Assembly: GCF_037076465.1 (NCBI RefSeq) | Contig: NZ_AP028908.1 | Coordinates: 3,162,001 to 3,226,000, forward strand | Direction: 5' to 3' | Source: Pectobacterium araliae | Lineage (GTDB): Bacteria > Pseudomonadota > Gammaproteobacteria > Enterobacterales > Enterobacteriaceae | Length of the DNA stretch: 64,000 nt | In this document: positions 49,101 through 56,746 of the stretch, piece by piece | Layout of the letters: each line of letters opens with the position of its first letter | Numbering within the stretch: position 1 is the first letter of the stretch | Program-made: the position numbers and the translations under genes | Notes under the pieces: model-generated | What the model was told of the DNA's origin: nothing | The model's database searches: none | The model's input: only the letters and a program-made list of their open reading frames with translations

Positions 49101-51339
49101 CGCTCCAGGTTTTACCATCCGCGTTCACCGTGGTCTGGTAGGTCTCGGTGCCCACTTTAACGGTTACCGCATCGCCGGCTTTCACCTCGTTATCGACTTT
49201 ACCCGTCACGGCAATGGTCTGGCCTGACTCGGCCGCATTAATCACGTTATCGCTGGTGACATTGTCGATGCTGATAGAGGCCGTTGGCGCAGTCGTATCT
49301 ACAGCATAGGCATGATGGGTATTCGCCGTGGTGACATTACCAGCGGTATCACGCGTGGTCACCGTGGCACTCACATCACCATTCGCGGCAAGAACAGCAC
49401 CGGGAACATTGACGCTCCAGGTTTTACCATCCGCATTCACGGTGGTCTGGTAGGTCTCGGTGCCCACTTTTACCGTCACCGCGTCACCGGCGTTGACGTC
49501 GTTATCGACTTTGCCCGTCACCGCAATGGTCTGCCCGGACTCGCTGGCATTGATGATGTTATCTGACGTCACATCATCAATAGTAATAGAGGCGGTTGGC
49601 GCAATGCTATCAACACCGTAAGCATGAGTCGTGTTCGCAGTCGTGATATTGCCTGCCGCATCGCGGGTGGTCACCGTGGCACTCACATCACCATTCGCCG
49701 CCAGTACAGCACCGGGAACATTCACGCTCCAGGTTTTGCCGTCGGTACTGACCGTCGTCTGGTAGGTTTCCGTGCCGACTTTAACGGTTACCGCATCGCC
49801 TGCTTTGACGTCGTTATCGACTTTGCCCGTCACCGCAAGGGTCTGCCCGGACTCGCTGGCGTTGATGACGTTATCTGACGTCACATCATCAATAGTAATA
49901 GAGGCGGTTGGCGCAATGCTATCAACACCGTAAGCATGAGAAGTATTGGCGGTGGTGACATTACCAGCGCTATCACGCGTGGTGACTGTAGCACTCACAT
50001 CGCCATTCGCGGTAAGAACAGCGCCGGGAACATTGACGCTCCAGGTTTTACCATCCGCATTGACGGTGGTCTGGTAGGTCTCGGTGCCGACTTTAACGGT
50101 TACCGCATCGCCGGCTTTCACCTCGTTATCGACTTTGCCGGTCACCGCGATCGTCTGGCCCGATTCGCTGGCATTAATCACGTTGTCTGACGTGACATCA
50201 TCGATAGAGATAGACGCCACTGGCGCAGCCGTATCAACGCTATAAGTGTGGCTGGTGTTTGCCGTGGTGACGTTGCCTGCCGTATCGCGCGTGGTCACCG
50301 TGGCACTCACATCGACATTGGCGGCCAGTACAGCGCCGGGAACATTGACGCTCCAGGTTTTACCATCCGCGTTCACCGTGGTCTGGTAGGTCTCGGTGCC
50401 GACTTTTACCGTCACCGCATCGCCCGCTTTAACGTCGTTACCGACTTTACCGGTCACCGCAATGGTCTGACCGGACTCGCTGGCATTGATGACGTTATCC
50501 GACGTCACATCATCAATTGAAATTGATGCAATAGGAGGCAGAGTATCAACCGTTACCGCTTCGCTGCCGCCTGTTCCAGGAATGCCTGCGGCATCGGTGT
50601 AGCTGCCGTCTGGGATGCTGACCCGAACTTCCCCCTCAAAATTGGCAGCAGGCGTTAATGTCGCCGTCCAGCGAGCGGGATCGTTAGGATCCTGCACCAG
50701 ATTCGTTACTGAGCCGTTTGTTACGGTGATATCTGTGAGGTCAAAACCAACGGGCGGTTTTGTAAAAACGAAACTTATTGTGCCGTCACTATTTATGACA
50801 AGTGTGACAGAGGGAGGTGTAGTATCGGTGGTATCCGCAGTAACAGTCAGCAACGTAGACGAATCTACACCACCTAAAACAGATGAGGCTCTATCGGTAA
50901 ACGATATGCCCGCAGTATCATAACCAATCGGGGCAGTCACGACATCAGCCGTTAAATCCAGTACCACCGTTGAATTGAAGTGCCCGCCACCACCGTCACC
51001 CGCTTCGCCAGAGTCATCATTACCGGCAGCCGTTGCCTCTAGCACTTGCGTTGGGTCAGCGCCCTGAGCAATAGCATCTTGTATAGCTGCAACATCATTA
51101 GCGACATCTATATTTTTCTGAGCAGATGCACTGCTTACATCGCTCCAGCGGCTATCGCGCCCCAGATCCAGTGTCTTACCATCAGGTAATGTGATTGAAA
51201 CCGCGCCGTTAGCACCGGTCATCACTTCTTCACCACTGTAAACGCGATCGCCAGCAACGAGCAGCCTCTGACTCCCATCAAGCGCGACAACAAAAACTTG
51301 TCCAATAACGAATTTAATAATACCAATCACACCACTCAA
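40111..51339 (-). CDS. lapA: LapA/Bap-like giant RTX adhesin
   Basis: This 3742-residue surface adhesin should mediate attachment and biofilm formation. Residues 1 to about 105 form the retention module, ending in DPTQVLEATAAG. The TAAG at 103-106 is the expected LapG cut site. A first Ig-like domain follows (about 170-268). Then come 23 tandem 104-residue Ig-like repeats (269-2660) and another Ig-like domain (2661 to about 2760). Aromatic-rich segments lie around 2900-3010. A von Willebrand A domain has MIDAS DSSGSMSS near 3225. RTX repeats (GGAGNDILFG type) lie near 3524 and 3589-3653, then a C-terminal type I secretion signal. There is no Sec signal peptide. Repeat-rich sequence may be misassembled. 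Confidence 0.93.
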   Translation of the reverse strand: MSGVIGIIKFVIGQVFVVALDGSQRLLVAGDRVYSGEEVMTGANGAVSITLPDGKTLDLGRDSRWSDVSSASAQKNIDVANDVAAIQDAIAQGADPTQVLEATAAGNDDSGEAGDGGGGHFNSTVVLDLTADVVTAPIGYDTAGISFTDRASSVLGGVDSSTLLTVTADTTDTTPPSVTLVINSDGTISFVFTKPPVGFDLTDITVTNGSVTNLVQDPNDPARWTATLTPAANFEGEVRVSIPDGSYTDAAGIPGTGGSEAVTVDTLPPIASISIDDVTSDNVINASESGQTIAVTGKVGNDVKAGDAVTVKVGTETYQTTVNADGKTWSVNVPGAVLAANVDVSATVTTRDTAGNVTTANTSHTYSVDTAAPVASISIDDVTSDNVINASESGQTIAVTGKVDNEVKAGDAVTVKVGTETYQTTVNADGKTWSVNVPGAVLTANGDVSATVTTRDSAGNVTTANTSHAYGVDSIAPTASITIDDVTSDNVINASESGQTLAVTGKVDNDVKAGDAVTVKVGTETYQTTVSTDGKTWSVNVPGAVLAANGDVSATVTTRDAAGNITTANTTHAYGVDSIAPTASITIDDVTSDNIINASESGQTIAVTGKVDNDVNAGDAVTVKVGTETYQTTVNADGKTWSVNVPGAVLAANGDVSATVTTRDTAGNVTTANTHHAYAVDTTAPTASISIDNVTSDNVINAAESGQTIAVTGKVDNEVKAGDAVTVKVGTETYQTTVNADGKTWSVNVPGAVLAANGDVSATVTTRDTAGNVTTANTSHAYGVDTVAPVASITIDNVTSDNVINASESGQTIAVTGKVDNEVKAGDAITVKVGTETYQTTVNADGKTWSVNVPGTVLAANGDVSATVTTRDTAGNVTTANTSHAYGVDTIAPTASITIDDVTSDNVINASESGQAIAVTGKVDNDVKAGDAVTVKVGTETYQTTVNADGKTWSVNVPGAVLAANVDVSATVTTRDPAGNVTTANTSHAYGVDTIAPTASISIDNVASDNVINAAESGQTIAVTGKVGNDVKAGDAVTVKVGTETYQTTVNADGKTWSVNVPGAVLAANGDVSATVTTRDAAGNVTTANTSHAYGADTIAPTASISIDNVTSDNVINASESGQTIAVTGKVDNEVKAGDAVTVKVGTETYQTTVNADGKTWSVNVPGSVLAANGDVSATVTTRDSAGNVTTANTHHAYGVDTVAPTASITIDDVTSDNVINASESGQTIAVTGKVDNEVKAGDAVTVKIGTETYQTTVSTDGKTWSVNVPGAVLAANGDVSATVTTRDTAGNVTTANTSHAYGVDTIAPTASISIDNVTSDNIINASESWQTIAVTGKVDNEVKAGDAVTVKVGTETYQTTVSTDGKTWSVNVPGAVLAANGDVSATVTTRDTAGNVTTANTSHAYGVDTIAPTASISIDNVTSDNVINASESGQTIAVTGKVDNEVKAGDAITVKVGTETYQTTVNADGKTWSVNVPGTVLAANGDVSATVTTRDAAGNVTTANTSHAYGVDTVAPVASISIDNVTSDNVINASESGQTIAVTGKVDNEVKAGDAVTVKVGTETYQTTVNADGKTWSVNVPGSVLAANGDVSATVTTRDPAGNVTTANTSHSYGVDTVAPVASITIDNVTSDNVINASESGQTIAVTGKVDNEVKAGDAVTVKVGTETYQTTVNTDGKTWSVNVPGAVLAANGDVSATVTTRDTAGNVTTVNTSHAYGVDTIAPTASISIDNVTSDNVINAAESGQTIAVTGKVGNDVKAGDAVTVKVGTETYQTTVNADGKTWSVNVPGAVLAANGDVSATVTTRDAAGNVTTANTSHAYGADTIAPTASISIDNVTSDNVINASESGQTIAVTGKVDNEVKAGDAVTVKVGTETYQTTVNADGKTWSVNVPGAVLATNGDISATVTTRDTAGNVTTANTSHTYSVDTAAPVASISIDDVTSDNVINASESGQTIAVTGQVGNEVKAGDAVTVKVGTETYQTTVNADGKTWSVNVPGAVLAANGDVSATVTTRDAAGNVTTANTSHAYGVDTVAPTASITIDDVTSDNVINASESGQTIAVTGKVDNEVKAGDAVTVKVGTETYQTTVNADGKTWSVNVPGAVLATNGDISATVTTRDTAGNVTTANTSHTYSVDTAAPVASISIDDVTSDNVINASESGQTIAVTGQVGNEVKAGDAVTVKVGTETYQTTVNADGKTWSVNVPGSVLAANGDVSATVTTRDSAGNVTTANTHHAYGVDTVAPTASITIDDVTSDNVINASESGQTIAVTGKVDNDVKAGDAVTVKVGTETYQTTVNADGKTWSVNVPGSVLAANGDVSATVTTRDPAGNVTTANTSHTYSVDTAAPVASISIDNVTSDNVINASESGQTIAVTGKVGNDVKAGDAITVKVGTETYQTTVNADGKTWSVNVPGAVLAANGDVSATVTTRDTAGNVTTANTSHAYGVDTAAPVASISIDNVTSDNVINASESGQTIAVTGKVDNEVKAGDAITVKVGTETYQTTVNTDGKTWSVNVPGAVLAANGDVSATVTTRDAAGNVTTANTSHAYGVDTTAPTASISIDNVTSDNVINAAESGQTIAVTGKVDNEVKAGDAVTVKVGTETYQTTVNADGKTWSVNVPGAVLAANGDVSATVTSRDTAGNVTTANTHHAYAVDTTAPEIDITNFAGNDGYVSQSESKNTVISGTSNEKTIDLVFTDVNGKSVTLHDVLVTNGKWQTNVDLSTLAEGKITAGATATDAAGNQAHDNSQAIMDITPPAAHNNTVEGTEDTPLHIGWSDLGVSSDTASIVISSLPPTSVGTLYFNDNGGWKAVTAGQTFTAGNTDLRFTPASNLSGASLGDIAYRPVDSAGNTGDKAALHIGITPVVDAPVVSLSITSGATTPTSSEIIKVNGGSANGGFDVQNGKIVAVGNGVRVWLTEGDPVPTVVGNGKVAYYSQGNTSGDGSYSDIFVVHSNSGYFYRQSDWPADRNDHRDLDSFNGNRTNNGSSAHSDYVFVMKETGYTYNATYSTNNNQDTSVNTLDGLKVNYTDGSGKSGSFTSQVSNNIEGVIYSDGTTYTPGTNSATVEKVAGQAGTQTHTLDVSAALTDRDGSETLSGITLTGIPKGTVLTDHINNVKYTVDDDGAYLIKNANNTQTLAGKITLEVPVDAGKFNVVAQATSTEITNHDTATSYSAGGVDQYGMSVGTIGDDNMSGTHSHDVMVSDVSGLQIIEGKNYNIAFMVDSSGSMSSTDIENTRTSLSNVFKSLINSASGVNSGTVNVFLADFDTQVGKTISVNLNDDSALNKLTAVLNSMVGGSEKGGGTNYEDVFKTTANWFQSDVVKKNVGNNLTYFITDGEPTFYQKNEADVVKVSDWNQTLNIDSFAYKPGQSYSMDVRGAMREVIDSKGNVYQYAWSDKSNQVAGTVIGQVHAQGDGTYEISSLGGVGNNSSYWAQDYRGNWYWVDNSGNRDVSNTNAAQAFSLLKKQSAIEAIGIGADLNGDTLKRYDTDGVVQDHIDPANLNKAILGSSESIHAGNDQLNGGLGNDILFGDVVSFPNIDSNGITALQNYIGKQLGMQTGVPTAKEMHGYIATHSAEFDLSSAKDGNDTLNGGAGNDILFGQGGHDTLIGGEGNDLLYGGAGDDILIGGAGGDTLIGGAGADTFKWQAGDIGNDVIKDFNAKEGDRIDLSDLVGELEEGTDISRYIRITDSHGSPMIEVSTAGNFTADKGGTVAVSITLEHYNGALPSLESLVSKPEASS
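43360..50535 (-). repeat. 23 tandem 312-bp repeats within lapA
   Basis: Counting from the proline codon at 50533-50535, exactly 23 units of 312 bases (104 residues) fit before the next domain starts at 43359. Each unit follows PxASIxIDxVTSDNxINA, then GQTIAVTGKV, KAGDAVTVKVGTETYQTTV, DGKTWSVNVPG and TTRDxAGNVTT. Variation is limited to a few positions such as D/N, V/I, E/D and S/A/T/P before AGN. Confidence 0.97.
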
Positions 51340-51715
51340 GATGATTTCTCCTTGATATCTATAATTATTTTCATGATATTGCGATGTTGCAGCTATAGAT
51401 TTTGACTATCATCCTGATAAGGTTGATTTGCTGTGTGTCGTCCTGACATTTAAAAAAACGCTACGATAATGCTGCCGTTATGCGTCAAACGCTTGACTCG
51501 ATGAACGATATAATAAAAAATTCAGAATATTCTTTCCAGAACTTTACTCATTTAGGGTAATTCTTATTTCCTTATCTCAGCATGTATTGAGAAGAGATAT
51601 TAACGTACTGATATTAAAGAAATAAAAAGAATAGATCCGTTAAAGATTTATATAACACTCAAACACTTTAATAGGAATAATCACAAATAAAGTTTTTTGT
51701 GAAGGAAAACTGCTG
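51340..51715. promoter_or_regulatory. Divergent lapA-lapE promoter region
   Basis: These 376 AT-rich bases separate the divergent lapA and lapE genes and must hold both promoters. No gene is present. I saw no operator I could name. Confidence 0.55.
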
Positions 51716-53068
51716 ATGATGCGTAGATACCATTTTGTTTTATTACCCCTTATTCCCTTTTTTTCCACAGCGACGTATGCCGAGACGCTCCAAGAAGCAA
51801 TAAAAAGCACGCTCTACACACACCCCGAAGTGAGCGCATCCATTAATAGCCGCTTTTCTGCCGAACACGACTTACGTGCGGCAAAAGGCGGATACCTTCC
51901 CTCCATTACACTGAATGCTGGCGTTGGCCGTGAGGAAACCGATAGCCCCTCAACACGCGCCAGCGCGAATAAACGCACTGAGCTCAGTCGCCAGGAGTCA
52001 AGTATCGCTCTGAATCAGACGGTATTTGATGGCTTTGCCACCTCAAGTGAAGTTGGCAGACAGCGTGCCACCGTCAATTCACGTGCCTATAAAGTGTTGA
52101 ATACCAGTGAAGCGACAGCATTAGATGCCGTTCAGGTGTACCTCAGTGTACTGCAACGCCAAGAATTTGTGCGCCTGGCAGAAGCCAACCTTGCAAGCCA
52201 TGAGCGCATTTACGATCAAATCAGGCTGCGCAGTGAGCAAGGCGTTGGGCGATTGGCCGACTTGGATCAGGCTGAAGCGCGTTTAGCACAAGCACGCAAT
52301 AACTCGCTGACAGAAAAAACCAATCTGGATGATGCCAAAATCAACTACATGAGTATTGTGGGGAAAGTACCTGAAAATTTGGTCATGCCCGATGCGTCCG
52401 CGATAAAACTCCCCTCCTCGTTGGAGGAAGCCCAACGCCTCATGCTGGAAAATAGCCCGGCACTAAAATCCGCAGAATCGGATATTGAAGCCACTCAGCA
52501 GCAATATGAAACATCAAAATCAACCTTTTATCCGCGTCTCAACGTTGAACTCTCTCGCACAATGAATAATAACGTTGATGGGACTCGCGGCCAAAATAAT
52601 GAGTGGCAAGCGATGCTGCGGATGCGCTACAACCTGTATGAGGGCGGAAGTACCAAGGCCAGCATGGAATCTAAAGCCTATCAGGTAAAGGAAGCACAGG
52701 ATGTTCGAAATAATGCCCTACGTTTGTTGAATGAAGAGCTTAAGCTAGCCTGGTCAGCGCTAAACAACTCACGTCAACAGGTTCCGATTGCCGCCGAATA
52801 CGCCGACCGCAGTATGAAAGTACGCACCGCCTATCAGAAGCAATTTGGTCTGGGAGAAAGGACGTTATTGGATTTGCTAGATAGTGAAAACGAGTTGTTC
52901 ACCGCACAGAGACGACTGGTCGAAGTTCGCTTCATCGCCCTCTATACCGAATATCGGATCACATCGCGTATGGGAGAGTTATTGGATCGTTTAGCGATCC
53001 CTACGCCTGATGCAGGTATCAGTTTGACAAACGTGACAACCCAAGCAGAGTTGCCGAGCCTTAATTAA
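51716..53068 (+). CDS. lapE: LapE, TolC-like outer-membrane secretion channel
   Basis: This 450-residue outer-membrane efflux protein is the exit channel of the type I system for the adhesin. In the LapG/LapD model the adhesin retention module plugs this pore. A signal peptide ends at TATYA before ETLQEAIKSTLYTHPEVSA. Two homologous OEP halves with long helices are visible; the second contains RMRYNLYEGG. GAAGG stands before the start, where two ATG codons are adjacent. lapB follows after 79 bases. Confidence 0.93.
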   Translation: MMRRYHFVLLPLIPFFSTATYAETLQEAIKSTLYTHPEVSASINSRFSAEHDLRAAKGGYLPSITLNAGVGREETDSPSTRASANKRTELSRQESSIALNQTVFDGFATSSEVGRQRATVNSRAYKVLNTSEATALDAVQVYLSVLQRQEFVRLAEANLASHERIYDQIRLRSEQGVGRLADLDQAEARLAQARNNSLTEKTNLDDAKINYMSIVGKVPENLVMPDASAIKLPSSLEEAQRLMLENSPALKSAESDIEATQQQYETSKSTFYPRLNVELSRTMNNNVDGTRGQNNEWQAMLRMRYNLYEGGSTKASMESKAYQVKEAQDVRNNALRLLNEELKLAWSALNNSRQQVPIAAEYADRSMKVRTAYQKQFGLGERTLLDLLDSENELFTAQRRLVEVRFIALYTEYRITSRMGELLDRLAIPTPDAGISLTNVTTQAELPSLN

Positions 53069-53147
53069 TATATTTCATTAGTCAGCCAGCAATAAATTAT
53101 GGTTTATATGCGAGGGAATTACGTTGTGTAAGGGAACGTTCAGTTAA

Positions 53148-55349
53148 ATGAAGTTGCATTCAGTACAAGAGACGAAGGGTTCTGATGAATCGGTCGTTCA
53201 TGAACCCATCGTCCATGAAAATAGTGACCCTCGCAGCCGTCATGACGACCCATTATTGGATAGTTTGCTGACCCTCTGTGCCTTACAGGGGAAATCCGTC
53301 AGCCGAACCACACTCACCGCTGGCTTGCCTTTAGCTAACCAGCGATTATCCGTAAAATTGCTCCCAAGAGCCGCAGCACGAGCAGGATTGCAAGGGCGCG
53401 TTCTCAAACGCTCCCTGAATAAGATTTCTGAGATGTCGCTTCCTGCGATGTTGCTGTTACGGGAAGGTGGAGCAGCCATTCTGTTAGGCTGGAACGCCGA
53501 CGGCAGCGCACGTCTGATGCCAAGTGAAACAGAAGGCGGGGAAATTTCCGTTGAGCATAATATGCTACAACAGAATTACCTTGGCTTAGTGATGTTTGCC
53601 CAGCCCCGCCATCAGTTCGATCTGCAAAACCAATCACTCATCCCCCATACCAAATCCTGGTTTAGGGATACTCTCAAGCTTTCACGTTCGCTCTATCTCG
53701 ATGCCATTCTTGCCAGTTTACTCGTAAACATTATCGCACTTGCCACACCGCTATTCGTGATGAATGTCTATGACAGGGTTGTGCCTAATCAGGCGACAGC
53801 GACATTGTGGGTGCTGGCAGTCGGTGTTACTGGTGCTTTTGTTTTCGATTTGGTACTCAAAACGCTACGCGGCATTTGCCTCGATATAGCGGGCAAAAAA
53901 ACCGATCTGATTATTTCAGCCACGTTATTTGAGCGTATTACTGGAATGTCAATGAAGGCTCGGCCACCACGAGTCGGTAGCTTTGCACAAAATATTCATG
54001 AATTTCAGTCGCTCAGAGATTTCTTGTCCTCATTGACGCTGACGACGCTGATCGATTTTCCCTTTACGCTGCTTCTGCTGTTGGTTATCGGCATCATCGG
54101 CGGCCCGCTGGTCTGGGTGTCCATGCTAGCCTACCCTATCGCCCTGCTAGCGAGCTGGGCGATGCAAAAACCGCTGTCTGCCACGATTGAAAAAACGATG
54201 TATCTTGCCAGTGAACGGCAGGCAACACTGATCGAAACGCTGAGCTGCCTGGATGCGATCAAGGTCAACAATGCAGAAAGCGAACGGCAGCACCAATGGG
54301 AACAGACGATTGGCAGTCTGAGCAAGCTGGAAATGCGAGCAAAAGCGTTGTCTTCACTGGCGGTGAACCTGACGCAGTGGTTCCAGCAATTTGCTGGCGT
54401 GGCCATGATTGTGGTCGGCGTCTATATGATAATTAACGGTAAACTCAGCATGGGTGGGCTGATTGCCTGTTATATGCTGAACGGCAGAGCACTTATGCCG
54501 TTGGGCCAACTGTCTGGGCTGGTCAGCCGTTATCAGCAGGCGCGTTTGACGATGCAAACCACCGAACAGATGATGCAACTACCGCAAGAACGTAGCGATA
54601 ACGAACATCCTCTGAAGCGCGAGAGTATTCGAGGTGGGATCGAATTTCGCGATGTGACGTTCAACTATCCAGAACAAAAAACCAGTTCATTGCAAAGCAT
54701 CAGTCTGACCATCGCTCCCGGTGAGAAAGTGGGGGTAATTGGCCGCAGCGGCTCAGGCAAAAGCTCATTGCAAAAGCTGATCGTTAACCTCTACCAGCCC
54801 AACACGGGTAATATTCTGATCGACGGTGTTGATGCCCGTCAGTTGGACGTCAGCGATTTACGCCACAATATCGGCTATGTCCCGCAGGATATTCAATTGT
54901 TCAGTGGATCGCTGCGTAATAACCTCATTAGCGGTGCGCGTTATGTCGAAGATGAAGCCATGCTAAGAGCCGCTGAAATTTCAGGGGTAAACGAGTTTGC
55001 ACGCCTGCACCCCGATGGTTACAACCTTCAGGTTGGAGAACGAGGTCAACAACTTTCCGGCGGGCAGCGTCAGGCTGTTGCGATAGCCAGAGCGCTATTG
55101 CTTGACCCTCCGATTCTGGTACTTGATGAGCCCACCAGTTCGATGGATAACACCAGCGAAGATAGGTTAAAGCAAGCTCTCGCTCCCGTCATCGCGGAAA
55201 AAACGCTGTTGCTGGTTACTCATCGCGTTTCCATGCTGGCGCTGGTCGATCGTTTAGTGATTGTTGATAAAGGCAAAATTATTGCAGATGGGCCGAAAGC
55301 GATCGTGATGGATGCATTGAAGAAGGGGCAGATCAATGCGTCTCGGTAA
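53148..55349 (+). CDS. lapB: LapB, type I secretion ABC transporter
   Basis: This inner-membrane ABC exporter powers adhesin secretion. The 733-residue protein has an N-terminal C39-like domain (about 35-160) without a recognisable catalytic cysteine and histidine pair, as in RTX exporters. Five or six membrane segments lie at about 180-440. The ATPase domain has GRSGSGKSS near 532, LSGGQRQAVAIARAL near 637 and ILVLDEPTSSMD near 660. Its end overlaps the lapC start by 14 bases, which supports coupled translation. Confidence 0.94.
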   Translation: MKLHSVQETKGSDESVVHEPIVHENSDPRSRHDDPLLDSLLTLCALQGKSVSRTTLTAGLPLANQRLSVKLLPRAAARAGLQGRVLKRSLNKISEMSLPAMLLLREGGAAILLGWNADGSARLMPSETEGGEISVEHNMLQQNYLGLVMFAQPRHQFDLQNQSLIPHTKSWFRDTLKLSRSLYLDAILASLLVNIIALATPLFVMNVYDRVVPNQATATLWVLAVGVTGAFVFDLVLKTLRGICLDIAGKKTDLIISATLFERITGMSMKARPPRVGSFAQNIHEFQSLRDFLSSLTLTTLIDFPFTLLLLLVIGIIGGPLVWVSMLAYPIALLASWAMQKPLSATIEKTMYLASERQATLIETLSCLDAIKVNNAESERQHQWEQTIGSLSKLEMRAKALSSLAVNLTQWFQQFAGVAMIVVGVYMIINGKLSMGGLIACYMLNGRALMPLGQLSGLVSRYQQARLTMQTTEQMMQLPQERSDNEHPLKRESIRGGIEFRDVTFNYPEQKTSSLQSISLTIAPGEKVGVIGRSGSGKSSLQKLIVNLYQPNTGNILIDGVDARQLDVSDLRHNIGYVPQDIQLFSGSLRNNLISGARYVEDEAMLRAAEISGVNEFARLHPDGYNLQVGERGQQLSGGQRQAVAIARALLLDPPILVLDEPTSSMDNTSEDRLKQALAPVIAEKTLLLVTHRVSMLALVDRLVIVDKGKIIADGPKAIVMDALKKGQINASR

Positions 55350-56697
55350 ATATATCAAACGAATCAAACGGTATTTTGTTGGTGGAGATGAAGAAAACCT
55401 GCAAACAATGCCAGAAGTTAGCCGAGCAATGGCTGAGGATTCACCACGTTCTATTCGCTTCACCCTGTGGGCTATCGGGGCTTTTTTCCTGTTCTTTATT
55501 CTGTGGGCTGGGCTGGCGAATATTGATGAAGTCACCCGAGGTGAAGGTAAAGCAATCCCTTCTTCTCGCTTGCAAAAAATTCAGAATCTGGAAGGTGGAA
55601 TCGTCACGGAAGTATTCATTCGTGAAGGCCAGGTCGTCAATGCTGGCGATCCTTTGCTCCGTCTCGATGATACCCGCTTTGCTTCCAATGTAGGAGAAAC
55701 CGAAGCTGACCGGCTTGCACTGCTGTCGCGCGTTGAGCGCCTGAACGCCGAAACCAGCGATAGGGAACTCATGCTTTCCGAAGAAATAACGACACAAGCA
55801 CCTAAAATTGCAGCAGGAGAACAAGAGCTTTATAACAGCCGTCGCCAGCAACTCCATAACGAAGTATCCGGTCTGGAAGAACAGTTGATCCAACGTCGCC
55901 AAGAACTGCGGGATTTTTCTGCCAAGGAGATTCAATTCCGTAATAGTTTGGGTCTGCTTCAGCAAGAAATTAAAATGTCGGAACCGTTAATTGCAGAAGG
56001 CGCTATTTCTAAAGTAGAAGTTTTGCGCCTACGCCGTGCTGAAGTTGAAACCCGTGGTCAGCTCGACTCAGTCAAACTCTCAATTCCCCGAGCGGAATCT
56101 GCAATTAAAGAGATCGAGAATAAAATAGAGGAAACCCGCAATCGTTATAAAAGCGAGGCGTTATCTCAACTCAGTGAAGCACAAACCAATCTGAATAAAA
56201 TTGAAGCTACGGGTAAGGCACTGGAAGACAGAGTAAACCGAACGCTGGTTGTCTCCCCTGTTCGCGGTATTGTTCAACAGGTTCTGGTGAATACTATCGG
56301 GGGGGTAATTCAGCCAGGTAGCGATCTAGTGGAAATTGTTCCACTCGATGACAAGCTACTGGTGGAAGCTAAAGTTCGCCCTCAGGATATTGCCTTTTTA
56401 CACCCAGGTCAGGATGCCATAATAAAGTTGACGGCCTATGACTACACCATCTATGGCGGTTTAAAAGGTCAGTTAGAACAAATCAGCCCAGACACGGTAA
56501 CGGATAAAGAAGGGAACAGCTTTTATATTATTCGTTTGCGGACGGATAAAAATTATTTAGGTTCAGCCGATAAGCCTCTTCTTATCATTCCCGGTATGGT
56601 GGCCTCCGTAGATATAATAACGGGAAAGAAAACGATCCTTAGTTATTTGTTAAAGCCAATCATTCGGGCAAAAGCAGAAGCACTGCGAGAAAGATAA
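55336..56697 (+). CDS. lapC: LapC, HlyD-family membrane fusion protein
   Basis: LapC bridges LapB and LapE across the periplasm. The 453-residue protein has one membrane helix (about 44-63), then a lipoyl-like half (GEGKAIPSSRLQKIQNLEGGIVTEVFIREGQVV). Long coiled-coil helices (about 140-300) come next. The C-terminal HlyD part has VVSPVRGIVQQVLVNTIGGVIQPG. It is the last gene of lapEBC and is followed at once by a terminator. Confidence 0.94.
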   Translation: MRLGKYIKRIKRYFVGGDEENLQTMPEVSRAMAEDSPRSIRFTLWAIGAFFLFFILWAGLANIDEVTRGEGKAIPSSRLQKIQNLEGGIVTEVFIREGQVVNAGDPLLRLDDTRFASNVGETEADRLALLSRVERLNAETSDRELMLSEEITTQAPKIAAGEQELYNSRRQQLHNEVSGLEEQLIQRRQELRDFSAKEIQFRNSLGLLQQEIKMSEPLIAEGAISKVEVLRLRRAEVETRGQLDSVKLSIPRAESAIKEIENKIEETRNRYKSEALSQLSEAQTNLNKIEATGKALEDRVNRTLVVSPVRGIVQQVLVNTIGGVIQPGSDLVEIVPLDDKLLVEAKVRPQDIAFLHPGQDAIIKLTAYDYTIYGGLKGQLEQISPDTVTDKEGNSFYIIRLRTDKNYLGSADKPLLIIPGMVASVDIITGKKTILSYLLKPIIRAKAEALRER

Positions 56698-56700
56698 ATA

Positions 56701-56725
56701 AAAAGGCGCGCAACATGCGCCTTTT
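56701..56725. terminator. Bidirectional terminator after lapC
   Basis: AAAAGGCGC (56701-56709) pairs perfectly with GCGCCTTTT (56717-56725) around a seven-base loop. It serves lapC and the convergent GGDEF gene. Confidence 0.9.
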
Positions 56726-56746
56726 ATCTATATCTATTCTACGATA

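Noticed and set aside
43384..50520. Many plus-strand open frames, some over 180 and one over 600 codons, opposite the adhesin gene
   Set aside because: They recur every 312 bases in register with the lapA repeats and have repetitive, unnatural composition (runs of GDITSGITRGDRGTHI type). They are antisense shadows of the repeat array.
43360..50535. Regular repeat spacing that might suggest a CRISPR or satellite
   Set aside because: The unit is 312 bases, fully coding and in one frame; there are no short repeats with unique spacers.
53148..53640. Active C39 peptidase domain in LapB
   Set aside because: The N-terminal domain lacks a visible catalytic cysteine and histidine arrangement; it fits the inactive C39-like domain of RTX exporters.
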